From: Caulobacteraceae bacterium
GTDB taxonomy: Bacteria; Pseudomonadota; Alphaproteobacteria; Caulobacterales; Caulobacteraceae
Reading direction: 5' to 3'
Length of the DNA: 64,000 nt
Assembly: GCA_027487945.1 (NCBI GenBank)
Contig: JAIYCQ010000022.1
Coordinates: 20,054-84,053, forward strand
Position 1 is the first letter of the stretch. Every line of letters begins with the position of its first letter. Shown in pieces: positions 1-7,519 of this stretch. The notes under the pieces were generated by a model. The model worked only from the letters and a program-made list of their open reading frames with translations. It did not search any database and had not been told where the DNA came from. The position numbers and the translations under genes are program-made.

Positions 1-2
1 CC

Positions 3-737
3 GAGGCGGCGCGGCTGTACGCCAACGCCTCCAACCATCCGCACCTGAACCCGTTGGGCGTCGCCTGCCACATCGGCAGCCAGATCACCGATCTCGCCCC
101 GTTCGAGGCGGCCTTCCGCAAGATGCGCGGCCTGGTCGAGAGCCTGCGGGCCGAGGGGCTGACCGTCGAGCGGCTGGACCTCGGCGGCGGCCTGGGCGTG
201 CCCTACTTCAACCAGCCCGACCCGCCGGCGCCGGCGGCGTACGCCGCTATGGTGGCGAAGGTGGTCGAGGGCCTGGAGGATATCCGCCTGGCCTTCGAGC
301 CCGGCCGGGTGATCGCCGCCAACGCCGGGGTGCTGGTCGCCGCGGTGATCCACCTGCACGAGCGGCCGGAGGGGCGGAAGTTCCTGGTCCTCGACGCGGC
401 GATGAACGACCTGATCCGGCCGGCCATGTACGACTCGTTCCACGACATCCGCCCGGTCAAGGCGACGGAGGCCGCGCCCGTGCCGCTCGATGTGGTCGGA
501 CCCGTCTGCGAGACCGGCGACACCTTCACCCGCGAGCGGCTGCTGCCGCCGATGGGCCCGGGCGACCTCGTCGCCTTCATGAGCGCCGGCGCCTACGGCG
601 CGGCCATGGCCAGCGAATACAACAGCCGCCCGCTGGTGCCAGAGGTGCTGGTCGACGGCGACCGCTACGCGGTCATCCGCAAGCGCCCGACCTACGAGGA
701 GATGCTGGCCGACGAGGTGATCGGGGAGTGGCTTTAG
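3..737 (+). CDS. lysA: Diaminopimelate decarboxylase, C-terminal part (5' end outside window)
   Basis: Decarboxylates meso-diaminopimelate to L-lysine, the last step of lysine synthesis, as a PLP enzyme in the cytoplasm. The reading frame is open from base 3, so the gene starts upstream; the 244 residues seen are a bit over half of a normal LysA of about 420. Family marks are present in the right order: HIGSQI, the glycine-rich phosphate loop GGGLGVPY, EPGR, CETGD with the active-site cysteine, and SEYNSRP near the C-terminus. The PLP-binding lysine would lie in the missing N-terminal half. The gene is convergent with the enoyl-CoA hydratase, with a perfect hairpin between them. Confidence 0.95.
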   Translation, partial: EAARLYANASNHPHLNPLGVACHIGSQITDLAPFEAAFRKMRGLVESLRAEGLTVERLDLGGGLGVPYFNQPDPPAPAAYAAMVAKVVEGLEDIRLAFEPGRVIAANAGVLVAAVIHLHERPEGRKFLVLDAAMNDLIRPAMYDSFHDIRPVKATEAAPVPLDVVGPVCETGDTFTRERLLPPMGPGDLVAFMSAGAYGAAMASEYNSRPLVPEVLVDGDRYAVIRKRPTYEEMLADEVIGEWL

Positions 738-741
738 GCTC

Positions 742-768
742 GGGACAGACACCGCAGGTGTCTGTCCC
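742..768. terminator. Perfect 12-bp hairpin between convergent genes
   Basis: GGGACAGACACC (742-753) and GGTGTCTGTCCC (757-768) are exact reverse complements around a 3-nt loop. It lies 4 nt after the lysA stop and 9 nt before the end of the opposing enoyl-CoA hydratase gene, so it could stop transcription from both sides. There is no T-run, so intrinsic termination is inferred from position and stem strength. Confidence 0.6.
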
Positions 769-777
769 TGTTCGTCC

Positions 778-1626
778 CTACTCCCACCACGGGTAGACGT
801 CCGGCATGTCCGTCGAGACCTTGCCCGGGAAGTTCGGCTTGCGCTTCTCCAGGAAGGCCGCGACGCCCTCCTTCACGTCCGCCGTGCCGCCCATGGCCAT
901 GGCCAGCGGGCCATCGACGCCCAGCACCTTCAGCGGGTCCGCCTCTTCGGAGAAGCGCCAGAGCAGGGCGCGGGTGACGGCGATGGAGATGGCGGAGGTC
1001 TCGTCGGCGATCTCGCGGGCGATTTCCATGGCGCGGGGCAGCAGATCCTCGGGTTCGACCACCTCGCTGACCAGCCCGCCGGCCAGCGCCTCGTCGGCCT
1101 GGAACACCCGGCCGGAGTAGCACCAGCGCAGCGCCTGCGGCAGGCCGACGATGCGCGGCAGGAAGGACGCCGCCCCGGCCTCCGGCGCCAGGCCGCGGCG
1201 CGCGAAGACGAAGCCGATCTTGGCCCTGGTCGAGGCGATACGGATGTCCATCGGCAGGGTCATGGTGATCCCGACCCCGACCGCGCCGCCGTTGATCGCC
1301 GCGATCGACGGCTTGCGGCAGGTATAGATGGCCTCGGTGAAGCCGCCCTTGGGCGCACCGGTCTTCGGCCGCCCCGCGCCGAACAGCTTGGCGCCCTCGC
1401 CGCCGAAGGCGTCCGAGCCCGCCGACATGTCCGCCCCGGCGCAGAAGCCGCGTCCGGCCCCGGTGACGATGATCACCCGCACCGCGTCGTCGGCGTCGGC
1501 CTGGACAAAGGCGTCGGCCAGTTCGGCGCCCATGGTCGCGGTGTAGGCATTCAGCGCCTCCGGCCGATTGAGGGTCAGGGTCAGGACGCCGTCGTCCAGC
1601 GAGGTGAGGATGGTTTCGTAGGCCAT
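778..1626 (-). CDS. Enoyl-CoA hydratase/isomerase family protein (crotonase fold)
   Basis: A 282-aa crotonase-family protein, expected to act on a CoA thioester such as a trans-2-enoyl-CoA. The N-terminal strand pattern TLTLNRPEALNAY (17-29), the first oxyanion-hole loop GRGFCAGADMS (58-68), the second oxyanion segment GGAVGVGI (113-120) and PEAG with a candidate catalytic Glu at 149 are all visible. An insert of about 20 residues after the first loop (69-90) is longer than in classical hydratases, so the true substrate is unknown. It stands alone, convergent with lysA, and a TGACG-TAG-CGTCA palindrome lies 74 bp upstream of its start. Confidence 0.88.
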   Translation of the reverse strand: MAYETILTSLDDGVLTLTLNRPEALNAYTATMGAELADAFVQADADDAVRVIIVTGAGRGFCAGADMSAGSDAFGGEGAKLFGAGRPKTGAPKGGFTEAIYTCRKPSIAAINGGAVGVGITMTLPMDIRIASTRAKIGFVFARRGLAPEAGAASFLPRIVGLPQALRWCYSGRVFQADEALAGGLVSEVVEPEDLLPRAMEIAREIADETSAISIAVTRALLWRFSEEADPLKVLGVDGPLAMAMGGTADVKEGVAAFLEKRKPNFPGKVSTDMPDVYPWWE

Positions 1627-1699
1627 GGCCGCTTGCTCCCTGCCGGTCTGCGCCGGTCCGGGAGGCAGCCTGTCAGCCCGCGCAGCCGGGCGACAAGTA

Positions 1700-1712
1700 T
1701 GACGTAGCGTCA
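1700..1712. promoter_or_regulatory. Palindrome upstream of the enoyl-CoA hydratase gene (candidate operator)
   Basis: TGACG-TAG-CGTCA, a perfect 5-bp inverted repeat, lies in the intergenic region between the divergent hydratase gene (start 1626) and the membrane protein gene (start 1811). A regulator site is possible, but nothing shows which factor would bind. Confidence 0.3.
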
Positions 1713-1750
1713 GGGCTGCCGGAGAGGGGCTGAAAAAGATACTGGACTCT

Positions 1751-1784
1751 ATGTCTAATATTTCTTACACTACGTCCAACATTT
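1751..1784 (+). promoter_or_regulatory. Two direct repeats 21 bp apart (candidate operator)
   Basis: ATGTCTAATATTT (1751-1763) and ACGTCCAACATTT (1772-1784) match at 10 of 13 positions and are spaced by two helical turns. They lie 27 bp before the start of a membrane protein gene that is followed by a small XRE-type regulator. Autoregulation by that regulator is an inference. Confidence 0.4.
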
Positions 1785-1810
1785 GAGACAAACCTGTCGG
1801 AGCGCACCTC

Positions 1811-2230
1811 ATGTCCTTCCGTGAAAAGACCGCCTGGGTGTCGCTGCTCGCCACCACGGGTGTGTGGGGCCTCTACTTCTGGAGACTGTGGCCGGACCTT
1901 CAGGATCGGTCGCTGCAGCCCGGTTCCGTCGGTCTGTTCATCGGCGGCGTGGTGATCCTGACCGTCATCCAGATCATCGTCGCCATCGCGCTGGCCCTGG
2001 CCTCCGGCAAGGCCGCCGATGCGCCGATGGACGAGCGCGAGCAGCTGATCGACCTGAACGGCTCCCGCGCCGGCTTCTACGCCCTCAACGCCGCCTGCTT
2101 CTGCGCCTCGGCCCTGTGGCTGATCGGCGCCAGTCCGGTGGTCATGGCCAACGCCATCCTGGCCGCGATGGTGGTGGGCGAGGTCATCCGATCCGGCTTC
2201 GTGATCGTCGGCTACCGTCGGGGCGTCTGA
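1811..2230 (+). CDS. Four-helix integral membrane protein of unknown function
   Basis: 139 aa with about four hydrophobic segments (roughly residues 8-26, 38-62, 82-103 and 108-132) and a polar loop containing MDEREQLIDLNGSRAG. The ERE-D-AG loop resembles small membrane proteins (DUF2178-like) that are usually paired with a small HTH regulator, and such a regulator follows 2 nt later. GGAGCG precedes the ATG. No catalytic motif is seen. It probably senses or answers envelope state together with the downstream regulator, but this is only inferred from the pairing. Confidence 0.7.
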   Translation: MSFREKTAWVSLLATTGVWGLYFWRLWPDLQDRSLQPGSVGLFIGGVVILTVIQIIVAIALALASGKAADAPMDEREQLIDLNGSRAGFYALNAACFCASALWLIGASPVVMANAILAAMVVGEVIRSGFVIVGYRRGV

Positions 2231-2232
2231 CC

Positions 2233-2448
2233 GTGGCCTCCCCGCCCCCGATCCGCAACCAGATCCGCCGCCTGCGCTTCGACCACGGCGAGATGACCCA
2301 GCAGGCCCTGGCCGACGCCATCGGCATGACCCGCCAGACCATCGTCGCCATCGAGGCCGGCAAGTACTCGCCCTCGCTGGAGGCGGCGTTCCGGATCTCT
2401 CGGGTGTTCGGGGTCGGGGTGGAGGATGTGTTCGGGTGGGAGGGGTGA
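2233..2448 (+). CDS. Small XRE-family (Cro/CI) transcriptional regulator
   Basis: 71 aa starting at a GTG that sits 2 nt after the stop of the membrane protein gene; longer readings in this frame run through that gene and are not credible. The whole protein is one helix-turn-helix: IRNQIRRLRFDHG, then MTQQALADAIGMTRQTI as the HTH and VAIEAGKYSPSLEAAFRIS as the closing helices, ending VEDVFGWE. This is the compact YozG-like type that lacks an effector domain. The tight spacing suggests co-transcription with, and control of, the membrane protein gene. Confidence 0.88.
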   Translation: MASPPPIRNQIRRLRFDHGEMTQQALADAIGMTRQTIVAIEAGKYSPSLEAAFRISRVFGVGVEDVFGWEG

Positions 2449-2455
2449 GCCCTCC

Positions 2456-2983
2456 TCAGTCCATCGCCCCGACGTACGGGATGCCGCGCATGCCGCCGGC
2501 CACGTCCATGCCGTAGCCGACCAGGAAACGGGGCGGGGCCTCCCAGGCCACGAAGTCGGGCTGGATGGCGCGCTCGGTGGGCCAGGGCTTGCTGGCGAAA
2601 ACGGCGGTCAGCACCTCGCTGGCCCCGGCGTCGCGGACCAGGCGGGCAGCCTCGCTGAGCGACAGGCCGGTGTCGAACACGTCGTCGACGATCAGCGCCT
2701 TGCGGCCCAGAACCGGGCGCTGCAGGTCGGCGCGAACCTCGCAGCGGCCGTAGCTCTGGCGCTCGTCGCGGTAGGAGGAGAGCCACAGGGCGTCGAACCG
2801 GGTCAGGCGGCCGAGCCGGGCCAGCGCCCGGGTCAGGTCAGCGGCGAACCAGATGCCGCCGGTGAGCAGGCAGACCATCACCGTCTCGTCGTCGATGCGG
2901 GGAGCGATCTGTTCGGCCACGGCGGCGACGCGGGCGGCGACCTCCTGTTCGGACAACAGGACCGTCGGCTGCGGCTCGCTCAT
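2456..2983 (-). CDS. hpt: Hypoxanthine phosphoribosyltransferase family protein
   Basis: 175 aa. Type I phosphoribosyltransferases move ribose 5-phosphate from PRPP to a purine base for salvage. The PRPP loop ALIVDDVFDTGLS is at 96-108 and the preceding LLTGGIWFAADL (39-50) matches the first pyrophosphate loop; the C-terminal hood DFVAWEAPPRFLVGYGMD fits HPRT. The start codon overlaps the stop of the zinc-ribbon protein gene upstream on the same strand by 1 nt, so the two are co-transcribed. Base preference cannot be fixed from sequence. Confidence 0.85.
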   Translation of the reverse strand: MSEPQPTVLLSEQEVAARVAAVAEQIAPRIDDETVMVCLLTGGIWFAADLTRALARLGRLTRFDALWLSSYRDERQSYGRCEVRADLQRPVLGRKALIVDDVFDTGLSLSEAARLVRDAGASEVLTAVFASKPWPTERAIQPDFVAWEAPPRFLVGYGMDVAGGMRGIPYVGAMD

Positions 2984-3876
2984 CAGTGACCCTCCGTCGG
3001 GGCGTGGGCGGCGTCCTCGACGACCGGCGTGGCTTCGAGCACCGTCTCGCCGGCGGGGGCGTGATCGGTCGCGGCCGGCGCGTGACCGGCTGCCTCCGCC
3101 CCGACCTCGCCGCGCAGGGCGACACGCTGGCTCTCGCCCTTGGGCGCCGGGTGTTTCGACGTCTCGCCCTTCGCGCCCTTGGTCAGGTCGAAGCTGACCT
3201 CAAGCGTGGCCGCCGTGGTCGGCGGATCGAGCAGGGCCAGCGCGAAGTGGCGGGTCTCGCCGGGCGGGATCACGGGATCGGCCGGGCTGGCCAGTTTCAC
3301 CGCCACCACCTTGCCGGCCTTGTTGAGCAGGCTGATCCGCAGCGGCGGCGCCGTGACCGGATGATCCTCGACATTGCGCATCACGCCCGACACCGCGAGG
3401 GCGGCATGGCCGTCCTGCAGCGCGGCCTCGGCGGCGACCTCCTCGATCTCCAGCCCGACGCGATTGACGTCCAGGCCCACCGCGGCGAAGGCGCTGGCCG
3501 TGCGCGGCCACATCTCGACGACCGAGCCGCGGAAGACGATGCCGCCCAGCACCAGGGCCATCAGCGCGACAGCCATGCCGGCCCAGACGATGCCGACGGT
3601 GGCGGCTTCGCGCACGCGGCGCTCGTTGGTGGCTTTCTGGCGGAAGACCTTGGGCAGTTCCTCGCCGGGCAGGTCGCTGACCGCGGTCTCCTCGGCCTTG
3701 TCGCCCTCCTTGGCCAGGGCGCCGGCTTCGGGATCGACGAACAGTTCGAGGTCGGCCTGGCCTTCGGCCGTCCAGCGATTGCCGCAGGCAGAACAGCGCA
3801 CCGTGCGGCCGCCTGCCCCGACCTTGTCGTCAGGTACGAAATACCGGGTAGCGCACTCGGGACAGGTCAGTATCAT
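2983..3876 (-). CDS. MJ0042-type zinc-ribbon membrane protein with DUF3426-like domain
   Basis: 297 aa. The N-terminus is a small zinc ribbon with CPEC (5-8) and CSAC (28-31), as in the MJ0042 family. An acidic linker leads to one membrane helix at about 93-115, then a C-terminal domain of about 100 residues (VSGVMRNVEDHPVTAPPLR) as in DUF3426 proteins, and a low-complexity His/Ala tail. The zinc ribbon would be cytoplasmic and the rest periplasmic. It is divergent from ftsE with only 56 bp between, so the promoters of both must lie there. Function is unknown. Confidence 0.8.
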   Translation of the reverse strand: MILTCPECATRYFVPDDKVGAGGRTVRCSACGNRWTAEGQADLELFVDPEAGALAKEGDKAEETAVSDLPGEELPKVFRQKATNERRVREAATVGIVWAGMAVALMALVLGGIVFRGSVVEMWPRTASAFAAVGLDVNRVGLEIEEVAAEAALQDGHAALAVSGVMRNVEDHPVTAPPLRISLLNKAGKVVAVKLASPADPVIPPGETRHFALALLDPPTTAATLEVSFDLTKGAKGETSKHPAPKGESQRVALRGEVGAEAAGHAPAATDHAPAGETVLEATPVVEDAAHAPTEGH

Positions 3877-3932
3877 GCCAGCGAATCGGACGCTCCCCGC
3901 TCCTCCTCCCGAGGTCGCCGATTTCGGCTCCC

Positions 3933-4667
3933 ATGTCCAGAAACCAGAACGCCGTATTCGAGGGCGACGCGGTCGCCGGACCCGTGTTGCGCTTCGACGG
4001 CGTCGGCATGCGCTATGGCCGTGCGCCGGAGGTGCTGAAGGACGTTTCGTTCGAGCTGGCCGCGGGCAGTTTTCATTTCCTCACCGGCGCTTCGGGCGCC
4101 GGCAAGAGCAGCCTTCTGAAGCTGATCTATCTGGCCGAACATCCCTCAAGGGGGACCATCGAACTGTTCGGTCGGGATGTCGACGCCGTCCATGCGGCGG
4201 ACCGCCCCTTCCTGCGCCGCCGCATCGGGGTGGTGTTCCAGGAGTTCCGGCTGCTGGAGCATCTGTCGGCCTTCGACAACGTCGCCCTGCCGCTGCGGAT
4301 CGCCGGCGGCAAGCCGGACGCCTACCGCGCCGACGTCGCCGAGCTGCTCACCTGGGTCGGGCTCAAGGACCGTATGCACGCCCTGCCCCCCACCTTGTCG
4401 GGGGGCGAGAAACAGCGGCTGGCCATCGCCCGGGCGGTGGTCAACCGGCCGGACATCCTGCTGGCCGACGAGCCGACCGGCAACGTCGACGACGCCCATG
4501 CCATCCGCATTCTCAAGCTGTTCGTCGAGCTCAACCGGCTGGGCACCACCGTACTGATCGCCAGCCACGACGAGGACCTGGTCGCCCGCTCGGGCCAGCC
4601 GGTGCTGCACCTGGATCGCGGCCGCCTGCGCCTCTACGGACGCGGCGTCGGGGAGCGGGCCGGATGA
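3933..4667 (+). CDS. ftsE: Cell division ATP-binding protein FtsE
   Basis: ATPase of the FtsEX complex, which couples divisome assembly to activation of peptidoglycan hydrolases. In 244 aa all ABC motifs are intact: Walker A GASGAGKSS (52-60), Q-loop VFQE (Gln103), signature LSGGEKQR (155-162), Walker B ILLADEPT (175-182) and the H-loop ASHDED. The N-terminal 16 residues are an extra lead compared with the E. coli protein. The stop overlaps the ftsX start (ATGA), so the two products are translationally coupled. Confidence 0.95.
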   Translation: MSRNQNAVFEGDAVAGPVLRFDGVGMRYGRAPEVLKDVSFELAAGSFHFLTGASGAGKSSLLKLIYLAEHPSRGTIELFGRDVDAVHAADRPFLRRRIGVVFQEFRLLEHLSAFDNVALPLRIAGGKPDAYRADVAELLTWVGLKDRMHALPPTLSGGEKQRLAIARAVVNRPDILLADEPTGNVDDAHAIRILKLFVELNRLGTTVLIASHDEDLVARSGQPVLHLDRGRLRLYGRGVGERAG

Positions 4668-5557
4668 GCGACATCTTCGACCCGCGCCGCTGGAAGCCCG
4701 CGCCCCTGCTGCCGCGCAAGGACCCGCGCGACGGGGCGCTGGTGTTCGTGGTGGCGGTGCTCTGCTTTCTGGCCTGCCTGACCGCCATCGGCGGGCTGGC
4801 CGCCGATCGGGCCGCACGCGGCTGGACCGGCCAGCTGACCGGCTCGGCGACCGTCGTGGTCCGCGCCATCGGCGGCGAGACGCCCGACACCGCCGCCGGC
4901 CGGGCCGCCGAGGCCCTGTCCGGGGTCAAGGGCGTGACCGAGGCGCGGGCGCTGGAAAAGGCCAGGGCCGAGGCGCTGCTTGAGCCCTGGCTCGGGCGCG
5001 AGGCGCTGCTGGACGACCTGCCGATCCCGCGCCTCGTGACGGTCGACCTCGACCCGAAGGCGCCGGCCACCGCCGTCGCCCTGGACAAGGCCCTCAAGGC
5101 GGCCGGCATCGATGCGACGGTCGACGACCACAGCCTGTGGATCGGCGACATCGAGCGCGCGGCCGGCATCGCCCGCTGGGCGGCCCTCGGCGTCTTCCTG
5201 CTGATCGCCTCGGCGGCGGCGGCGGCGATCGGATTCGCCACCCGCGCGGCCATGGCCGCTCACCGGGAGACCATCGAGGTGCTGCATCTGTCCGGCGCGC
5301 AGGCAGACTTTGTCGTGAAGCTGTTCCAGAGCCGCTTCGCGCGCGTTGCGGCGGTGGCGGGCTTGTTCGGCGCGGTCGGCGCGGCCAGTATCGGGGCGCT
5401 GGCCAGACTCGCCGGAGGCGGACAGGGGCTGACCCCCGTCCTGCCGGTCGCCTGGCTGGATCTGTTGGCTGTCGCGCCCACGCCGGTTCTCGCCGCGTTG
5501 GTCGCCGCGGTCGCCGCCCGCGTCGCCGCACGCGGGCTGATCGGAGAGATGGCGTGA
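4664..5557 (+). CDS. ftsX: Cell division protein FtsX (permease-like subunit)
   Basis: 297 aa; the ATG overlaps the ftsE stop by 4 nt. It has a short cytoplasmic N-terminus, TM1 (about 24-46), a periplasmic domain of about 115 residues (ATVVVRAIGG to VDDHSLWIGD) and then three C-terminal membrane helices (about 165-191, 224-248 and 262-288): the four-helix FtsX topology. It forms the membrane part of FtsEX and passes the ATPase cycle to a periplasmic activator of cell wall hydrolases. The next gene starts inside its stop codon. Confidence 0.92.
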   Translation: MSDIFDPRRWKPAPLLPRKDPRDGALVFVVAVLCFLACLTAIGGLAADRAARGWTGQLTGSATVVVRAIGGETPDTAAGRAAEALSGVKGVTEARALEKARAEALLEPWLGREALLDDLPIPRLVTVDLDPKAPATAVALDKALKAAGIDATVDDHSLWIGDIERAAGIARWAALGVFLLIASAAAAAIGFATRAAMAAHRETIEVLHLSGAQADFVVKLFQSRFARVAAVAGLFGAVGAASIGALARLAGGGQGLTPVLPVAWLDLLAVAPTPVLAALVAAVAARVAARGLIGEMA

Positions 5558-6180
5558 GGACGCTGGCGGCCCTGTTCGTCGTCCTGCTGATCTGGGCGGT
5601 CGGCCTGGTGGCCTTCGCCCAGAGGATCGAGCGCTCGACTCCGCCGCCCGAGCCGCCGGTTGCCGACGCCGTGGTCGCCCTGACCGGCGCCTCGGACCTT
5701 CGCCTCGAAGCCGCCGCCCGGCTGCTGGAGCGCGGCAAGGGCAAGCGGCTGCTGATTTCAGGCGTCAACCGCGAGGCCAGCCGCGACGATATCCAGGCGG
5801 TCAGCCGGGCCGTGAAGCCGATCTACGACTGCTGCGTCGACCTCGGCTATGCGGCCGCCGACACGGTGGGCAACGCCGAGGAGATCGCCGACTGGGCGCG
5901 CGGCAAGGGCTTCACACGAATGATCGTGGTCACCTCCGACTACCACATGCCACGCTCTATCCTGGAGATCCGGGCGGCGATGCCCGAGGCCACCCTGATC
6001 GAGTATCCGGTCGCCACCACGGTGGTCGATGTCCGTCGCTGGTGGCGGGACGGAGGGGATGCGCGACGGCTGATCGTGGAGTACTCCAAGTATCTGGCGA
6101 TCCTGGCGCGGGAGAGCGTCCTGGCGCTGGCCCCCCGTAAGGACGTCCCGGCGGCCCAACCCAAGGAAGAGACCTCTTGA
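5554..6180 (+). CDS. YdcF/DUF218 family envelope protein
   Basis: 208 aa from a GTG that overlaps the ftsX stop (GTGA); the overlap decides the start. It has an N-terminal membrane anchor (about 3-21), then a DUF218 domain with ADAVVALTGAS, the core strand GKRLLISGVN, and IVVTSDYHMPRSILE carrying the conserved Asp-His region. Relatives include E. coli YdcF and SanA/ElyC, which act in the envelope, some in lipid-carrier or peptidoglycan-precursor supply; the chemistry is not settled. Placement between ftsX and plsC suggests a role in envelope growth at division. Confidence 0.85.
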   Translation: MRTLAALFVVLLIWAVGLVAFAQRIERSTPPPEPPVADAVVALTGASDLRLEAAARLLERGKGKRLLISGVNREASRDDIQAVSRAVKPIYDCCVDLGYAAADTVGNAEEIADWARGKGFTRMIVVTSDYHMPRSILEIRAAMPEATLIEYPVATTVVDVRRWWRDGGDARRLIVEYSKYLAILARESVLALAPRKDVPAAQPKEETS

Positions 6181-6893
6181 TCTGGCTCCGGTCGCTGCTT
6201 TTCACGATCGCCTTCTACCTCTACTCCACGATCGTCGCCCTGCTGATGGCCCCGCTGCTGCTGGGGCCGCGAGGTGCGGTGTCCTGGGCCCTGACGGTGC
6301 ATGGCAAGGGCGTGGCGCTGCTGCTGCGGCTGATCGCCGGCATCCGGTTCGAGGTGCGTGGCCTGGAGAACCTGCCTGGGGGCGCCGCGCTGATCGCGGG
6401 CAAGCACCACGCCTTCTTCGACATCTTCGGCTGCTTCACGGTCATGCCGTCGGCCTGCTTCGTGCTCAAGAAGGAGCTCAGCTGGGTTCCGTTCGTCGGC
6501 TGGTACGCCGCCAAGGCCAGGATGATCGTCGTCGACCGCAGCGCCCACTCCACGGCGCTGCGCAAGCTGGTCCGCGACACCCGGGATCGCTTCTCCGAGG
6601 CCCGGCAGGTGGTGATCTTCCCGGAAGGCACCCGCAAGGCGCCGGGGGACGCCCCGGACTACAAGCCCGGCATCGCCGCCCTGTACCGCGAGCTGGACAT
6701 GCCGGTCGTGCCACTGGCGCTGAACACGGGCTGCCACTGGCCGGCCCATGGCTTCCAGCGCTATCCGGGCAAGATCATTTTCGAGTTCCTGCCGGCGATC
6801 CCGGCCGGCCTCAAGCGCGGCGAGTTCATGCGGGAGCTGGAGAGCCGGCTCGAAGCCGCGTCGAACGCCCTCATCGCCGAAAGCGCGCGGTAG
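6177..6893 (+). CDS. plsC: 1-acyl-sn-glycerol-3-phosphate acyltransferase
   Basis: 238 aa from a TTG that overlaps the upstream stop (TTGA). It acylates lysophosphatidic acid to phosphatidic acid at the inner membrane. The acyltransferase box HHAFFD (HX4D, 77-82) and FPEGTR (148-153) are intact, and KARMIVVDR gives the second block. A hydrophobic N-terminus (about 2-28) anchors it. It is the last gene of the coupled ftsE-ftsX-ydcF-plsC run and is convergent with cheW, 6 bp apart. Confidence 0.92.
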   Translation: MIWLRSLLFTIAFYLYSTIVALLMAPLLLGPRGAVSWALTVHGKGVALLLRLIAGIRFEVRGLENLPGGAALIAGKHHAFFDIFGCFTVMPSACFVLKKELSWVPFVGWYAAKARMIVVDRSAHSTALRKLVRDTRDRFSEARQVVIFPEGTRKAPGDAPDYKPGIAALYRELDMPVVPLALNTGCHWPAHGFQRYPGKIIFEFLPAIPAGLKRGEFMRELESRLEAASNALIAESAR

Positions 6894-6899
6894 GGCGCG

Positions 6900-7370
6900 T
6901 CAGGCCGCCTTGCGCGCCGTCTCGGCCATCGGCATCAGCCGGTCCACGACCAGACGGCTCATCATCCGGCCATCCAGCGGAATGATCGCGTCGACGAACC
7001 GGCGGTCGGGATCATCGCCGAGGTCCGGCGGGTCCTGCGGCAGCGACGCATCGATGGTGAAGGTCTCCTGCACCCCGTCGACCAACAGGCCGGCGCAACG
7101 CTCGCTCTCCTGAACCACGACGATGACGTGGCGCGAGGACGGTTCGGTGAGGCCCAGCCCGAGCCGCGCCCGAAGGTCGATCACCGGCATGATCGATCCA
7201 CGCAGGTTGATGACGCCGCGGATGTAGTCCGGCGCCTGGGGCAGCGGAGTCGCCGCGGTCCAGCCCCGGATCTCCCGCACGGTGCGGATGTCGATGCAGA
7301 ACTCCTGGTCGCCGATCTCGAACGAGATCAGCTCGAGGGTTTCGGTGGCCTGGTCGAAGTGCGTGCTCAT
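6900..7370 (-). CDS. cheW: CheW-type chemotaxis coupling protein
   Basis: 156 aa. CheW links chemoreceptors to the histidine kinase CheA. The CheW-fold signatures are clear: ELISFEIGDQEFCIDI, VREIRGW, PDYIRGVINLRGSIMPVIDLR and CAGLLVDGVQETFTI. The ATG at 7370 is chosen because AGAGG lies 7 nt upstream; the 17 extra residues of the longer reading are not CheW-like. The adjacent chemoreceptor gene on the same strand suggests that the two work together. Confidence 0.92.
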   Translation of the reverse strand: MSTHFDQATETLELISFEIGDQEFCIDIRTVREIRGWTAATPLPQAPDYIRGVINLRGSIMPVIDLRARLGLGLTEPSSRHVIVVVQESERCAGLLVDGVQETFTIDASLPQDPPDLGDDPDRRFVDAIIPLDGRMMSRLVVDRLMPMAETARKAA

Positions 7371-7519
7371 GAACGACCTCTGGTGTCTGCCGGCGATCGG
7401 GGAGCGCCGGGGCCGCGTCAACGACGCGAGTCTCCATGGAAGTCTGCGGGGTTATGGTTAACGGGGTCCAAACACCACAGGCCTTGATCGGCCCGGAAGC
7501 GCGCCGCGGAAGCTGTGGA

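Noticed and set aside
3374..4663. Plus-strand extension of the FtsX frame upstream of 4664
   Set aside because: It runs through ftsE and the zinc-ribbon gene in another frame; the ATG overlapping the ftsE stop gives a normal FtsX.
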